In this document: piece by piece, positions 24,895 through 33,114 of the stretch
Position numbering within the stretch: the stretch's first letter is position 1
Layout: each line of letters begins with the position of its first letter
Origin: Rikenellaceae bacterium
GTDB taxonomy: Bacteria > Bacteroidota > Bacteroidia > Bacteroidales > UBA932
Assembly: GCA_003542575.1 (NCBI GenBank)
Contig: DPKJ01000014.1
Coordinates: 176,566-240,565, forward strand
Length of the DNA stretch: 64,000 bases
Direction of reading: 5' to 3'
Notes under the pieces: model-generated
What the model saw: the letters and a program-made list of their open reading frames with translations, nothing else
The model's database searches: none
Told to the model about the DNA's origin: nothing
Made by a program: the position numbers and the translations under genes

Positions 24895-24909
24895 TGGCAC
24901 CCATTTTGT
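24895..24909 (+). promoter_or_regulatory. Sigma-54-like -24/-12 element upstream of groES
   Basis: TGGCAC-CCATT-TTGT matches the sigma-54 consensus TGGCAC-N5-TTGC at nine of ten fixed bases, 64 bp before the groES ATG. A GACA-TTT-TGTC dyad lies just upstream at 24872-24882. No CIRCE operator was seen. Whether groESL uses RpoN here is inference. Confidence 0.4.
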
Positions 24910-24973
24910 GTTATCCAACCAGGAAACATTATATAAATTTATTTACAACATAATAATCTAAAATCGTTTAATT

Positions 24974-25246
24974 ATGAACATCAAACCATTAGCAGACAGA
25001 GTTTTGGTAGAGCCAAAAGAGGCTGAAGCAAAAACAGCAAGCGGATTGTACATTCCGGACACAGCTAAGGAGAAACCTCAACAGGGAAAGATTGTTGCTG
25101 TTGGCACCGGTAAAAAGGACGAACCAATGGAACTTAAAGTAGGTGATATTGTTCTTTACGGTAAATACTCCGGCACAGAAATTAACGTTGATGCAAAAGA
25201 TTACCTGATGATGCGTCAATCAGATATTCTTGCAGTAATCGGCTAA
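24974..25246 (+). CDS. groES: Co-chaperonin GroES
   Basis: The 90-residue lid of the GroEL folding chamber. It has the family hallmarks MNIKPLADRVLVEP, a mobile loop (EAEAKTASGLYIPDTAKEK), GKIVAVGTG and a C-terminal YLMMRQSDILAVIG. It precedes groEL by 52 bp in one operon. The 152-bp upstream region holds a sigma-54-like element rather than a standard TAnnTTTG box, which fits special regulation of a heat-shock operon. Confidence 0.97.
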   Translation: MNIKPLADRVLVEPKEAEAKTASGLYIPDTAKEKPQQGKIVAVGTGKKDEPMELKVGDIVLYGKYSGTEINVDAKDYLMMRQSDILAVIG

Positions 25247-25298
25247 CAACATTAAGTTATCTGCTTAAATATTAAACAAATCATTAAAAAACAGAAAT

Positions 25299-26936
25299 AT
25301 GTCAAAAGAGATAAAATTTAACATCGAAGCCCGCAATCTTATGAAAGAGGGTGTTGATGCCCTTGCAAATGCGGTAAAAGTGACACTTGGTCCAAAAGGA
25401 AGAAATGTTGTCATCGACAAAAAATACGGTTCACCACAGATTACTAAAGATGGTGTTACCGTTGCAAAAGAGATTGAACTTGAAGATCGTTTTGCAAACA
25501 TGGGTGCACAGATGGTTAAAGAGGTTGCTTCAAGAACAGCCGATCAGGCAGGTGACGGAACAACAACAGCCACTGTTCTTGCACAGTCAATCATTAATGT
25601 AGGTCTTAAGAATGTGACTGCAGGCGCGAATCCGATGGATCTTAAGAGAGGAATTGACAAAGCTGTTGAGGCAGTTGTAAAATCTCTTAAAAGGCAGAGC
25701 CACTCAATAGGTGACGATATTACTAAAATTGAGCAGGTTGCAACTATTTCTGCCAACAACGATTTTGAGATTGGTAAACTGATTGCCGAGGCAATGACAA
25801 GAGTTAAGAAAGAGGGTGTAATCACCGTTGAAGAGGCCAAAGGAACCGATACAGAGGTTAAGGTTGTTGAGGGAATGCAGTTCGACCGTGGATATATCTC
25901 TCCATACTTCATGACAAATCCAGAGAAAATGGAGGCTGTCCTTGACAAACCTTACATTCTGATTACAGACAAGAAGATCTCTACAATGAAAGATCTTATG
26001 CCTGTACTCGAACCGGTTGCTCAGGGCGGAATGTCGCTTGTTATTATCGCAGAAGATGTTGACGGAGAGGCACTAGCCACTTTAGTTGTTAACCGTCTTC
26101 GCGGAACACTTAAAATTGCTGCAGTTAAGGCACCGGGTTTTGGCGACCGCAGAAAAGAGATGCTTGAAGATATCGCAATTCTAACAGGCGGTACTGTAAT
26201 TTCAGAAGAAAAAGGCCTTCGTCTTGACGGAGCAACTTTGGAGATGCTGGGAAAAGCCGACAAGATATCTATCGACAAAGAAAACACAACCATTGTTAAC
26301 GGAGCCGGCGAAAAAGCAGCAATTGACAACAGAGTTGCCCAGATTCGCAAACAGATGGAGACAACCACCAGCGACTACGACAGAGAGAAACTTCAGGAGC
26401 GCCTTGCAAAACTTGCCGGCGGTGTTGCGGTACTTTATGTTGGAGCAGCAACAGAGGTTGAGATGAAAGAGAAGAAAGACAGAGTTGACGATGCACTTAG
26501 TGCAACCCGCGCTGCTGTTGAAGAGGGCATTGTACCCGGAGGAGGTGTAGCCTACATCCGCGCCATTGAAGACCTTAAAGATCTTAAAGGCGAAAACGAT
26601 GATCAGACTACCGGAATTGCGATAGTAGCCCGCGCTATAGAGGAGCCGCTTCGCCTGATTGTTGAGAACTCAGGTATCGAGGGCAGCATCGTTATCCAGA
26701 AGATTAAAGAGGGTAAAGATGATTTCGGTTACAACGCTCGTACAGATAAATACGAACATTTGTACAAATCAGGTGTAATTGACCCAACCAAAGTTACCAG
26801 AATAGCACTTGAAAATGCAGCATCGGTAGCAGGTATGTTCCTTACCACAGAGTGCGTTCTTGCCGAGAAGAAAGAGGAGAACCCAATGCCAATGGGTGGT
26901 GCCGGAGGAATGGGCGGAATGGGTGGAATGATGTAA
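25299..26936 (+). CDS. groEL: Chaperonin GroEL
   Basis: The 545-residue 60-kDa chaperonin. ATP-site motifs are intact: VTLGPKGRNVVIDKKYG, ITKDGVTVAKEIELED, AGDGTTTATVLAQ, and GGGVAYIRA and the C-terminal domain near residues 410-420. The protein ends in the usual flexible Gly-Gly-Met tail (MPMGGAGGMGGMGGMM). A strong terminator follows 26 bp after the stop. Confidence 0.98.
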   Translation: MSKEIKFNIEARNLMKEGVDALANAVKVTLGPKGRNVVIDKKYGSPQITKDGVTVAKEIELEDRFANMGAQMVKEVASRTADQAGDGTTTATVLAQSIINVGLKNVTAGANPMDLKRGIDKAVEAVVKSLKRQSHSIGDDITKIEQVATISANNDFEIGKLIAEAMTRVKKEGVITVEEAKGTDTEVKVVEGMQFDRGYISPYFMTNPEKMEAVLDKPYILITDKKISTMKDLMPVLEPVAQGGMSLVIIAEDVDGEALATLVVNRLRGTLKIAAVKAPGFGDRRKEMLEDIAILTGGTVISEEKGLRLDGATLEMLGKADKISIDKENTTIVNGAGEKAAIDNRVAQIRKQMETTTSDYDREKLQERLAKLAGGVAVLYVGAATEVEMKEKKDRVDDALSATRAAVEEGIVPGGGVAYIRAIEDLKDLKGENDDQTTGIAIVARAIEEPLRLIVENSGIEGSIVIQKIKEGKDDFGYNARTDKYEHLYKSGVIDPTKVTRIALENAASVAGMFLTTECVLAEKKEENPMPMGGAGGMGGMGGMM

Positions 26937-26962
26937 TAACTACCCCTTTTCAGAATAAAAAG

Positions 26963-26999
26963 CAATGGAGACAAAACATTTTGTCTCCATTGTTGTTTT
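26963..26999 (+). terminator. groESL terminator
   Basis: A perfect 14-bp stem (CAATGGAGACAAAA with its complement, 26963-26992) with a minimal loop is followed by TTGTTTT. It lies between groEL and bcp and overlaps the first codons of an upstream open frame of bcp, ruling that start out. Confidence 0.88.
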
Positions 27000-27015
27000 A
27001 AACAAAAACAAAACT

Positions 27016-27459
27016 ATGTTAAAAATTGGTGATAAAGCTCCTGATTTCACCGGCAAAAATCAGGATGGCAAAGAGATAACACTGGAGGATTTTAAAGGTA
27101 AAAACCTAGTGCTCTACTTTTACCCTAAAGACAATACTCCGGGATGCACTGCCGAAGCATGTGATTTGCGGGATAATTACGACAGGTTTAAGGCTATGGA
27201 GTATGAAATCCTGGGGGTAAGCAAAGATAACGAGAAGTCTCACAAAGGATTTATCGAGAAGTTTAATTTACCTTTTGCGCTCATTTCAGACACAGAGGCA
27301 ACAATACTAAAGGCTTATGATGCGTGGGGCAGAAAGAAGTTTATGGGCAAAGAGTATGATGGAATTATTCGCAAGACCTTTGTAATCGGGCCTGACGGCA
27401 TCATAAAAGATATTATTGAAAAGGTTGACACCAAAAAACATTCAGCACAGATAATCTGA
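27016..27459 (+). CDS. bcp: Thioredoxin-dependent peroxiredoxin (BCP/PrxQ)
   Basis: A 147-residue cytosolic peroxiredoxin that reduces hydroperoxides with thioredoxin. The family motif DNTPGCTAEACDLRD carries the peroxidatic Cys44 and resolving Cys49, and YFYPKDN and GVSKD precede and follow it. The frame is open 17 codons upstream, but that stretch lies within the groEL terminator; starting at MLKIGDKAPDF gives a canonical N-terminus. It is convergent with the phosphopantetheinyl transferase gene. Confidence 0.94.
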   Translation: MLKIGDKAPDFTGKNQDGKEITLEDFKGKNLVLYFYPKDNTPGCTAEACDLRDNYDRFKAMEYEILGVSKDNEKSHKGFIEKFNLPFALISDTEATILKAYDAWGRKKFMGKEYDGIIRKTFVIGPDGIIKDIIEKVDTKKHSAQII

Positions 27460-27492
27460 AGCGCTATCTGAAATGTTAACTGAAACGCTACC
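27457..27492 (+). repeat. Three 12-bp repeats starting at the bcp stop
   Basis: TGAAGCGCTATC, TGAAATGTTAAC and TGAAACGCTACC follow one another directly. The first TGA is the bcp stop codon, and each later unit again begins with an in-frame TGA. They fill the 38-bp gap before the convergent gene. No hairpin with a T-run is apparent. Confidence 0.6.
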
Positions 27493-27497
27493 TTATA

Positions 27498-28133
27498 TTA
27501 CCCTACAACCCACGCCATTACATGGTCGTTAAAGATTTGGTAACTGAGTTCAAACTCCTCTTCGTTTCCCTCTTTATCTGTGAAATAGGCAGTAATTTCA
27601 CCCTCATCTCTGGGGGTGAATTTTTTTATGAATATCTGCTTTGCAAAATCGGTATCAGATCGTGACATCCTCTTGTAAACAGCCTCTTTTGCGCACCAGT
27701 AAATTGCCAGATGGGTATTACGATTCTTTTCGCTTACATCCTCTCTCTCTTCCTCAGAAAGTGCCTTCTTTTCAACCGCAGTAAAGTTCCTTTTAACAGA
27801 TTCAATATCTATTCCGACGCTCTCTTCGGGATGAGTAATTATACAAGCATATCTGCTTGTATGAGATATACTAATTTCGGTGAGGCTGTTCTGAAGGAAT
27901 GGCCTTCCGTTGTCATGATGCCCCAAATACACTTTCCCTTCAAAACTCTCATTAAGAAGCGCTCTTACTGCAAGAAGTTCTTTTCTCCTGGCAGAGCTGC
28001 GCGTATATTGCAGCTCCTCCAGATCTTCGCTGGGAACAGAACATAGCTTTAGAAGTTCATCTTCACTTTCAGTTATTTCCCAAACCGAAATTGTAGCCCC
28101 GTTTTCGGTCTCTGTGCTAAAAAACAGTCCCAT
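27498..28133 (-). CDS. Sfp-type 4'-phosphopantetheinyl transferase
   Basis: A 211-residue enzyme that moves phosphopantetheine from CoA to a serine of acyl or peptidyl carrier proteins. It has the magnesium-binding VGIDIES and the WCAKEAVYKR motif of the superfamily, plus the upstream SISHTSRYA. It may serve fatty-acid ACP or a secondary-metabolite carrier; no carrier gene is in the window. It lies 21 bp downstream of the gldE-like gene in the same direction. Confidence 0.88.
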   Translation of the reverse strand: MGLFFSTETENGATISVWEITESEDELLKLCSVPSEDLEELQYTRSSARRKELLAVRALLNESFEGKVYLGHHDNGRPFLQNSLTEISISHTSRYACIITHPEESVGIDIESVKRNFTAVEKKALSEEEREDVSEKNRNTHLAIYWCAKEAVYKRMSRSDTDFAKQIFIKKFTPRDEGEITAYFTDKEGNEEEFELSYQIFNDHVMAWVVG

Positions 28134-28154
28134 TTCAAAAAATATTATAAATCT

Positions 28155-29114
28155 TTATTTACTATCCTGCTCTCTTATCTCTTCTGAATCCTCTTTATCC
28201 GACTCATCTTCGATCTCACCTACGATCTCCTCCAGTACATCCTCAAGGGTTACAATTCCATCAGTTCCCCCATATTCGTCAACCACCATGGCAAGGTGAA
28301 TCTTCTTTTGACGGAACTCCTCAAGCAGATCGTTTATCTTTTTACTCCCTGGAACAAAATAGGCCCTTCTGATGTGTCTCTGCCACTGAAAATCGCTGAC
28401 ACCATCCCTGAGGTACCCGACAAGGTCTTTGATGTATAGAAAGCCTTTAATATTGTCGGGAGAGCCATCGTAGACAGGAAGTCTTGAGTAGCCACACTCG
28501 ATGGCTGTCTCCATTACCTGCCGTGACGACATTGATGTACTCAATGAGACCATTTCGACCCTTGGTCGCATTATATCATAAACCGAGGTGTTCGAAAGTG
28601 CCGCAATCCCTTTAAGCAACTTCTTCTCCTCCTGACCCTGAATGTTTGCCTCATCAATAATCTCACTCATCTCCTCAAACTCCTGGGCATCCCTATCCTC
28701 TTTTTCATCTTCTCCCATTTCGGAGAACCTGGCAATAAACGTACTTAAAGGTGAGGCAATTGCACAGATAAACCAAATTAATGGGTAGCATTTTTTAAGA
28801 AAACTCTTCTCATGTCCCGAAATCAAATGTATCGCAGCGCCTTCGGCAGCCAGCATAAGAGTAAAGGCAAGAGGAACGGCATAAATCAACGCAAGAAGTG
28901 ATGATGAGAGAATAATTACAGCAATCTTGAATAGCAAAAGAAACAGCATAAGTGCTTCGGGGAGGTGCTTGCCTCCTGTTTTATCTGAAGATGGTTCGTT
29001 TTGAGTGCGAAAAGCATAATCAACACCCGAAATAAGGGCATAGACCAGCAGAATGAGAATAAGAGCTATTCCCCTGGAGAAGTAATCATCTAAAACGGTA
29101 CTGGGAGGTTCCAA
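28155..29114 (-). CDS. gldE: GldE-like CBS-domain membrane protein (CNNM/CorC family), short form
   Basis: A 319-residue protein with a DUF21-like N-terminal membrane region (three or four hydrophobic segments to residue ~125), then a CBS-domain pair (VYDIMRPRVEMVSL, YSRLPVYDGSPDNIKGFLYIKDL, MVVDEYGGTDGIVTLEDVLEEIVGEIEDE). GldE homologues support gliding or metal/lipoprotein homeostasis; here only the family is certain. The protein ends in an acidic tail soon after the second CBS motif, so the C-terminal CorC_HlyC domain of longer homologues is missing. The neighbour is the phosphopantetheinyl transferase, a common Bacteroidales order. Confidence 0.8.
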   Translation of the reverse strand: MEPPSTVLDDYFSRGIALILILLVYALISGVDYAFRTQNEPSSDKTGGKHLPEALMLFLLLFKIAVIILSSSLLALIYAVPLAFTLMLAAEGAAIHLISGHEKSFLKKCYPLIWFICAIASPLSTFIARFSEMGEDEKEDRDAQEFEEMSEIIDEANIQGQEEKKLLKGIAALSNTSVYDIMRPRVEMVSLSTSMSSRQVMETAIECGYSRLPVYDGSPDNIKGFLYIKDLVGYLRDGVSDFQWQRHIRRAYFVPGSKKINDLLEEFRQKKIHLAMVVDEYGGTDGIVTLEDVLEEIVGEIEDESDKEDSEEIREQDSK

Positions 29115-29139
29115 TTTTCTTTCTTAATGGTTATTGTCG

Positions 29140-29147
29140 CAAATATA
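29140..29147 (-). promoter_or_regulatory. Candidate -7 box of gldE
   Basis: The minus strand reads TATATTTG, 25 bp before the gldE ATG and 2 bp after the end of the DUF2156 gene. Confidence 0.45.
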
Positions 29148-29148
29148 A

Positions 29149-30036
29149 CTAAAATAATTTAGCATTATATTTTTCCAGCATAAATGCAGGGTAGTACGAC
29201 TCTTTGGCTTTTCTGAGACCTTCGTCACCAATGTCATCCTCTCTGTTTATATATTTATACCCGGGAGCAATTCTTGATGCGAACTCCCTGTTTATCATAG
29301 GGTAGGCTCCACGGTACTCCGAAAAAGCCTTTTCAATATGAACAATAATAGTATCAGAGTTAATTGCCTCTCCAACAGCATAGGCAACAATATTGTTATC
29401 AACCCTCAATATTCCACCTTTTACCCCTAGCTCCTGGTAGTGGGAAAGGCATTTTTCAACAGCACAGCTCTCCCACATAAGGGTTTCGTACTTTCGGCAG
29501 TCTGTCATTTTACACCACTCAAGGTTGAAACTGGTGACCTCGTCAATTTTATCAGGAGTAAAATCCTCATACGACCAATTGTAATTATTCTGAAAATAAT
29601 TAATATGATTCCTTTTAGGTTGCAATTTTTTGCCGGAAAGAGATATCATCTTTTCGCTTTCGTACACATAATCGAAACTATTTTTTACCGGGGTATATTC
29701 AAATTTCCCGGGAAACAGCCCATCCAGTTCTGCCCGCGTTTCATTTGTCAAACTTATTAAACTCAGCTTTTGACCTGCTTTTTGCGAGTCCTCCATCAAA
29801 AGTTCAATTATCTCTCTGGTGTCACCTCTTCCCGCCGGGTACAGATAATGATAATCATTCTCTTCTCCTGTTCTGAGAAGCAGAAAATCTTTGTATCTGC
29901 CGATTTTTGACTTATAAATTCCATCCCAGATGAACAAGTTTGTAAAACAATATTCTGCACCCCTGAAGTCCGAAAGCTTCAGGAGGGAATCTGCCCAGGT
30001 CTTGTCATCTGTTTCGATTACCTTAAATTCAAGCAT
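29149..30036 (-). CDS. DUF2156 domain protein (GNAT-like, LPG-synthase C-terminal type)
   Basis: A 295-residue soluble protein made of two GNAT-like halves, as in the C-terminal domain of phosphatidylglycerol lysyltransferases (PF09924). Visible features are FRGAEYCFTNLFIWDGIY, KKLQPKRNHINYFQNNYNW, and NTIIVHIEKAFSEYRGAYPMINREFA followed by INREDDIGDEGLRKAKESYYP. No membrane domain is fused, so aminoacyl-lipid synthesis is not implied. It ends 4 bp from the S37 peptidase in the same direction (peptidase first). Confidence 0.82.
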   Translation of the reverse strand: MLEFKVIETDDKTWADSLLKLSDFRGAEYCFTNLFIWDGIYKSKIGRYKDFLLLRTGEENDYHYLYPAGRGDTREIIELLMEDSQKAGQKLSLISLTNETRAELDGLFPGKFEYTPVKNSFDYVYESEKMISLSGKKLQPKRNHINYFQNNYNWSYEDFTPDKIDEVTSFNLEWCKMTDCRKYETLMWESCAVEKCLSHYQELGVKGGILRVDNNIVAYAVGEAINSDTIIVHIEKAFSEYRGAYPMINREFASRIAPGYKYINREDDIGDEGLRKAKESYYPAFMLEKYNAKLF

Positions 30037-30040
30037 ATAG

Positions 30041-31369
30041 TTATTGTGAAAGCCAATTATTTAAAATGTCAACTGCCCCTTTTCTCATCTCTTCGGGCAA
30101 TGTAGAGATTCTGGCTCTATGACTTCCTTTTGGTTCAATTAAGAGAACAATGTTTTCCTTTTTTGGTTCATTTACCATTACAGCACTCCACGGGTCAAAT
30201 TCTCCGTAAATGAACATCATCTTCTTATCTGTAGTAGCAACAAACCTCTTTAATTTGCGATACAGCCCCTTGTCAAACCTGGCTTCTGCTCCATCCGGGA
30301 TAAATATCCGGTTTAAATAACCTTTTGATTTTTTGAGCTTTAACAACCCTTTGAAAGGTTTAATATCATATCCATAATAGCCAAGCTCTCTACCGGCCTG
30401 AATAAAAAACGGAGTAACAGGCGATTCGGCAACAAAATAATCCGGGGAGCTGATTTTCATCCAGTATTTAAAAATAACATCTGCAGTTGAGCCGGCGGCA
30501 GGCACCTCTGCAACAGGGCTCCCCCATTGCCAGAAGGCAAAAGGAAACTCCAAAACAGAAAAATCATAAACCTCCTCAAGTGGAATATTGAACTTATACT
30601 TCTTAACCTCACACAATGAATCGAATTTCGGCTGAAGTTCTGCCCTTCTGGTAAGCACCTCTCTCTGGAACTCATACAGCAGCGCTCTCTCCTGAGGAGT
30701 GCCGGCCTTTTTACTTAAAAAAGGCTCATGGCGCCCATCTTCAACGCCCCGGCATAAAGGGGCCACATATGGTACGGTAATATCTACATCATTTGGGAAG
30801 AAAGCTGTATAGAGCAATGCAGTCTGCCCCCCCTTGCTTATTCCCGTTGCAATCCACTTTCCTTTGTAAAGATCGCCAAAGGCCTTTCTCACATTATGAA
30901 GGTCATATGCAGAGTTTTTTGCCGTTAAGTATTTCCAGTTCTTATCATCAGGCGTAGAGGTAAGGAAAAAACGGTGCTCTACAAATATTATGTTTGCATT
31001 AAATAATCTGGAAAGCTCCTCCCTGTAGGCAGGGTTTACCACATAACCGGCACCATAGCCCTCTGTTACAATAACTGTAGGCCTCTCCTGCGAAATATTC
31101 ATCACAAAAACTCTCTGTCTGAATGTACCCGCAGCCGGATTATCGTGATCGAGAGGTTGATCAATAAAGAGTGTATACTTCTGATTAAAGTGGCGGCTTT
31201 CAAGAGTTTTTACATCACTGATACCTCGAATAGACTTTACTTTTGCAATCAGAGTATCACTCTGACTATGCGAAACCGAACCGCTGGAGATATTTGGGAA
31301 TAGTAAAATTGATGAGAAAGCAAGCAGGGATATAAATCCGTTGAATTTTAATCTAATATTTCTTGCCAT
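30041..31369 (-). CDS. S37 family secreted tripeptidyl aminopeptidase-like peptidase
   Basis: A 442-residue alpha/beta-hydrolase peptidase with an N-terminal signal segment. The core has FIDQPLDHDNPAAGTF, a VTEGYGAG oxyanion region, HRFF, and the nucleophile ATGISKGGQTALLY. Asp in MFIYGEFDPWSAV and His in EPKGSHRARI likely complete the triad. Bacteroidetes homologues (PS-10/S37) release peptides in the periplasm or outside the cell. S28-type annotation is an alternative. The start codon is 50 bp from a -7 box in the shared promoter region with tyrS. Confidence 0.82.
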   Translation of the reverse strand: MARNIRLKFNGFISLLAFSSILLFPNISSGSVSHSQSDTLIAKVKSIRGISDVKTLESRHFNQKYTLFIDQPLDHDNPAAGTFRQRVFVMNISQERPTVIVTEGYGAGYVVNPAYREELSRLFNANIIFVEHRFFLTSTPDDKNWKYLTAKNSAYDLHNVRKAFGDLYKGKWIATGISKGGQTALLYTAFFPNDVDITVPYVAPLCRGVEDGRHEPFLSKKAGTPQERALLYEFQREVLTRRAELQPKFDSLCEVKKYKFNIPLEEVYDFSVLEFPFAFWQWGSPVAEVPAAGSTADVIFKYWMKISSPDYFVAESPVTPFFIQAGRELGYYGYDIKPFKGLLKLKKSKGYLNRIFIPDGAEARFDKGLYRKLKRFVATTDKKMMFIYGEFDPWSAVMVNEPKKENIVLLIEPKGSHRARISTLPEEMRKGAVDILNNWLSQ

Positions 31370-31419
31370 ATTTTTACTGGTCTGTTTATTAATGTGAGTC
31401 TTAACTTAGTATCAACTAA

Positions 31420-31457
31420 TTGGGCAAAAGTAAAGAAAAAACCTTACTTTTGCCCAA
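31420..31457. promoter_or_regulatory. Symmetric divergent promoter: 14-bp inverted repeat with -7 boxes in both arms
   Basis: TTGGGCAAAAGTAA (31420-31433) and its exact reverse complement (31444-31457) are separated by 10 bp. Each arm contains TACTTTTG facing outward: the minus-strand box at 31425-31432 for the peptidase and the plus-strand box at 31445-31452 for tyrS. The same palindrome could bind a regulator, so both genes may be co-controlled. Confidence 0.65.
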
Positions 31458-31470
31458 AATTAGAGCGCAA

Positions 31471-32760
31471 ATGAGCAATTTTGTAAAGGAACTCACCTGG
31501 AGAGGAATGGTTCACAATATTATGCCCGGGACCGAAGAACAGCTCCTAAAAGAGATGACATCGGCATATGTGGGAATAGATCCAACCGCAGACTCTCTCC
31601 ATATCGGACACCTGGTGAGCATAATGATGCTAAAGCACTTTCAGGCAGCAGGCCACCGCCCAATAGCTTTGGTAGGAGGAGCAACCGGAATGATTGGTGA
31701 CCCTTCAATGAAATCTTCGGAGAGAAACCTTCTTGACGAAAAGACTCTCAGACACAATCAGGAGTCAATAAAAAAACAACTCTCCCTCTTTCTGGATTTT
31801 GATTCAAAAGCACCAAATTCAGCAATACTGGTTAACAACTACGACTGGATGAAGGGCTACACCTTTCTCCACTTTATCAGAGATATAGGTAAGCATATTA
31901 CCGTAAACTACATGATGAGCAAAGACTCCGTAAAGAAGAGGATTACCGGAGACGAAAAGGAGGGAATGTCATTCACCGAGTTTACATACCAGTTGGTTCA
32001 GGGATACGACTACCTGCACCTTTACAACAACTACGGCTGCAGGCTTCAGATGGGCGGCAGCGACCAATGGGGTAACATCACAACAGGTACCGAACTGATT
32101 CGTCGTAAAGAGTACGGAGAGGCCTATGCGTTAACATGCCCGCTTATTACAAAGGCGGACGGAGGTAAATTCGGCAAAACAGAACAAGGCAACATCTGGC
32201 TGGATGCAAGATATACAACACCATACGCATTTTATCAGTTTTGGCTTAATGTGAGTGATGATGATGCTGAGCGGTACATAAAAATCTTCACGATGCTTCC
32301 AAAAGAGGTGATTGATACAGAGGTTAACAAACACAAAGAGGCCCCACACATGCGGGAACTGCAAAAGCTTCTTGCAAAGGAGGTCACTGTAATGGTTCAT
32401 GGAGAACGAGAATACGAAAACGCTGTTAAGGCTTCGGCCATACTTTTTGGGCAATCAACATACGAAACTCTTAAAGATCTGGACGAAAGAACGTTCCTCT
32501 CTGTTTTTGAGGGCGTTCCCCAGTTTAAAATTTCAAAAGAGGACTTACCGGTGAATGTTATTGAATTACTGGCCGCAAAAAGTACTATCTTCCCTTCAAA
32601 GGGAGAGTGCCGCAAAATGGTGCTGGCATCAGGAGTCAGCATAAATAAAAGCAAGGTTGAATCTGCAGAGGAGATAATTACAGAGAACAATCTGCTAAAC
32701 GACAAATACATACTTGTTCAAAAGGGCAAGAAAAATTACTTTATTATAAAAATCAGCTGA
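31471..32760 (+). CDS. tyrS: Tyrosyl-tRNA synthetase
   Basis: Charges tRNA-Tyr in the cytosol. The 429-residue class I enzyme has the HIGH-like motif PTADSLHIGHL, the tyrosine/ATP pocket QMGGSDQWGN, the KMSKS-like loop KFGKTEQG, and a C-terminal S4 RNA-binding domain ending in the protein. The frame is open 17 codons upstream, but the divergent promoter lies there; MSNFVKELTWRG at 31471 is the usual N-terminus. rbfA follows after 1 bp. Confidence 0.96.
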   Translation: MSNFVKELTWRGMVHNIMPGTEEQLLKEMTSAYVGIDPTADSLHIGHLVSIMMLKHFQAAGHRPIALVGGATGMIGDPSMKSSERNLLDEKTLRHNQESIKKQLSLFLDFDSKAPNSAILVNNYDWMKGYTFLHFIRDIGKHITVNYMMSKDSVKKRITGDEKEGMSFTEFTYQLVQGYDYLHLYNNYGCRLQMGGSDQWGNITTGTELIRRKEYGEAYALTCPLITKADGGKFGKTEQGNIWLDARYTTPYAFYQFWLNVSDDDAERYIKIFTMLPKEVIDTEVNKHKEAPHMRELQKLLAKEVTVMVHGEREYENAVKASAILFGQSTYETLKDLDERTFLSVFEGVPQFKISKEDLPVNVIELLAAKSTIFPSKGECRKMVLASGVSINKSKVESAEEIITENNLLNDKYILVQKGKKNYFIIKIS

Positions 32761-32761
32761 T

Positions 32762-33106
32762 ATGGAGGGAGAAAGCACAAGGCAACAAAAGGTTGCAAGA
32801 CAACTGCAGCGGGATCTCGCAGAGATTATACGCGAAAAAGGGACGGCCGTATTCGGTGGAGCTATGATCTCGGTTACAGCCGTAAGAATAAGCCCCGACC
32901 TTTCGGTAGCTAAAGTTTACATCAGCATCTTTCCATCTTCAAAAATCAAAGAGGCTTTTGCTATTGTCGAAGCATCTTCAAAAAGCATAAGAGGAGAACT
33001 TGGAAGAAGAGTTTCAAAACAACTTCGCATTGTTCCTGACCTCAATTTTTTGATTGATGATTCGCTTGATTATGTTGAACACATAGATGAGCTGCTAAAA
33101 AAATAG
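32762..33106 (+). CDS. rbfA: 30S ribosome-binding factor RbfA
   Basis: A 114-residue ribosome maturation factor of the small subunit. It shows the KH-like family pattern: STRQQKVARQLQRDLAEIIRE, ISPDLSVAKVYISIF and LRIVPDLNFLIDDSLDYVEHIDELL. It lies between tyrS and the permease gene, with 1 and 8 bp gaps, so the three are likely one unit. Confidence 0.95.
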   Translation: MEGESTRQQKVARQLQRDLAEIIREKGTAVFGGAMISVTAVRISPDLSVAKVYISIFPSSKIKEAFAIVEASSKSIRGELGRRVSKQLRIVPDLNFLIDDSLDYVEHIDELLKK

Positions 33107-33114
33107 AACCGGGA

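Noticed and set aside
24822..24973. CIRCE (HrcA) operator upstream of groES
   Set aside because: TTAGCACTC-N9-GAGTGCTAA or a close match is not present.
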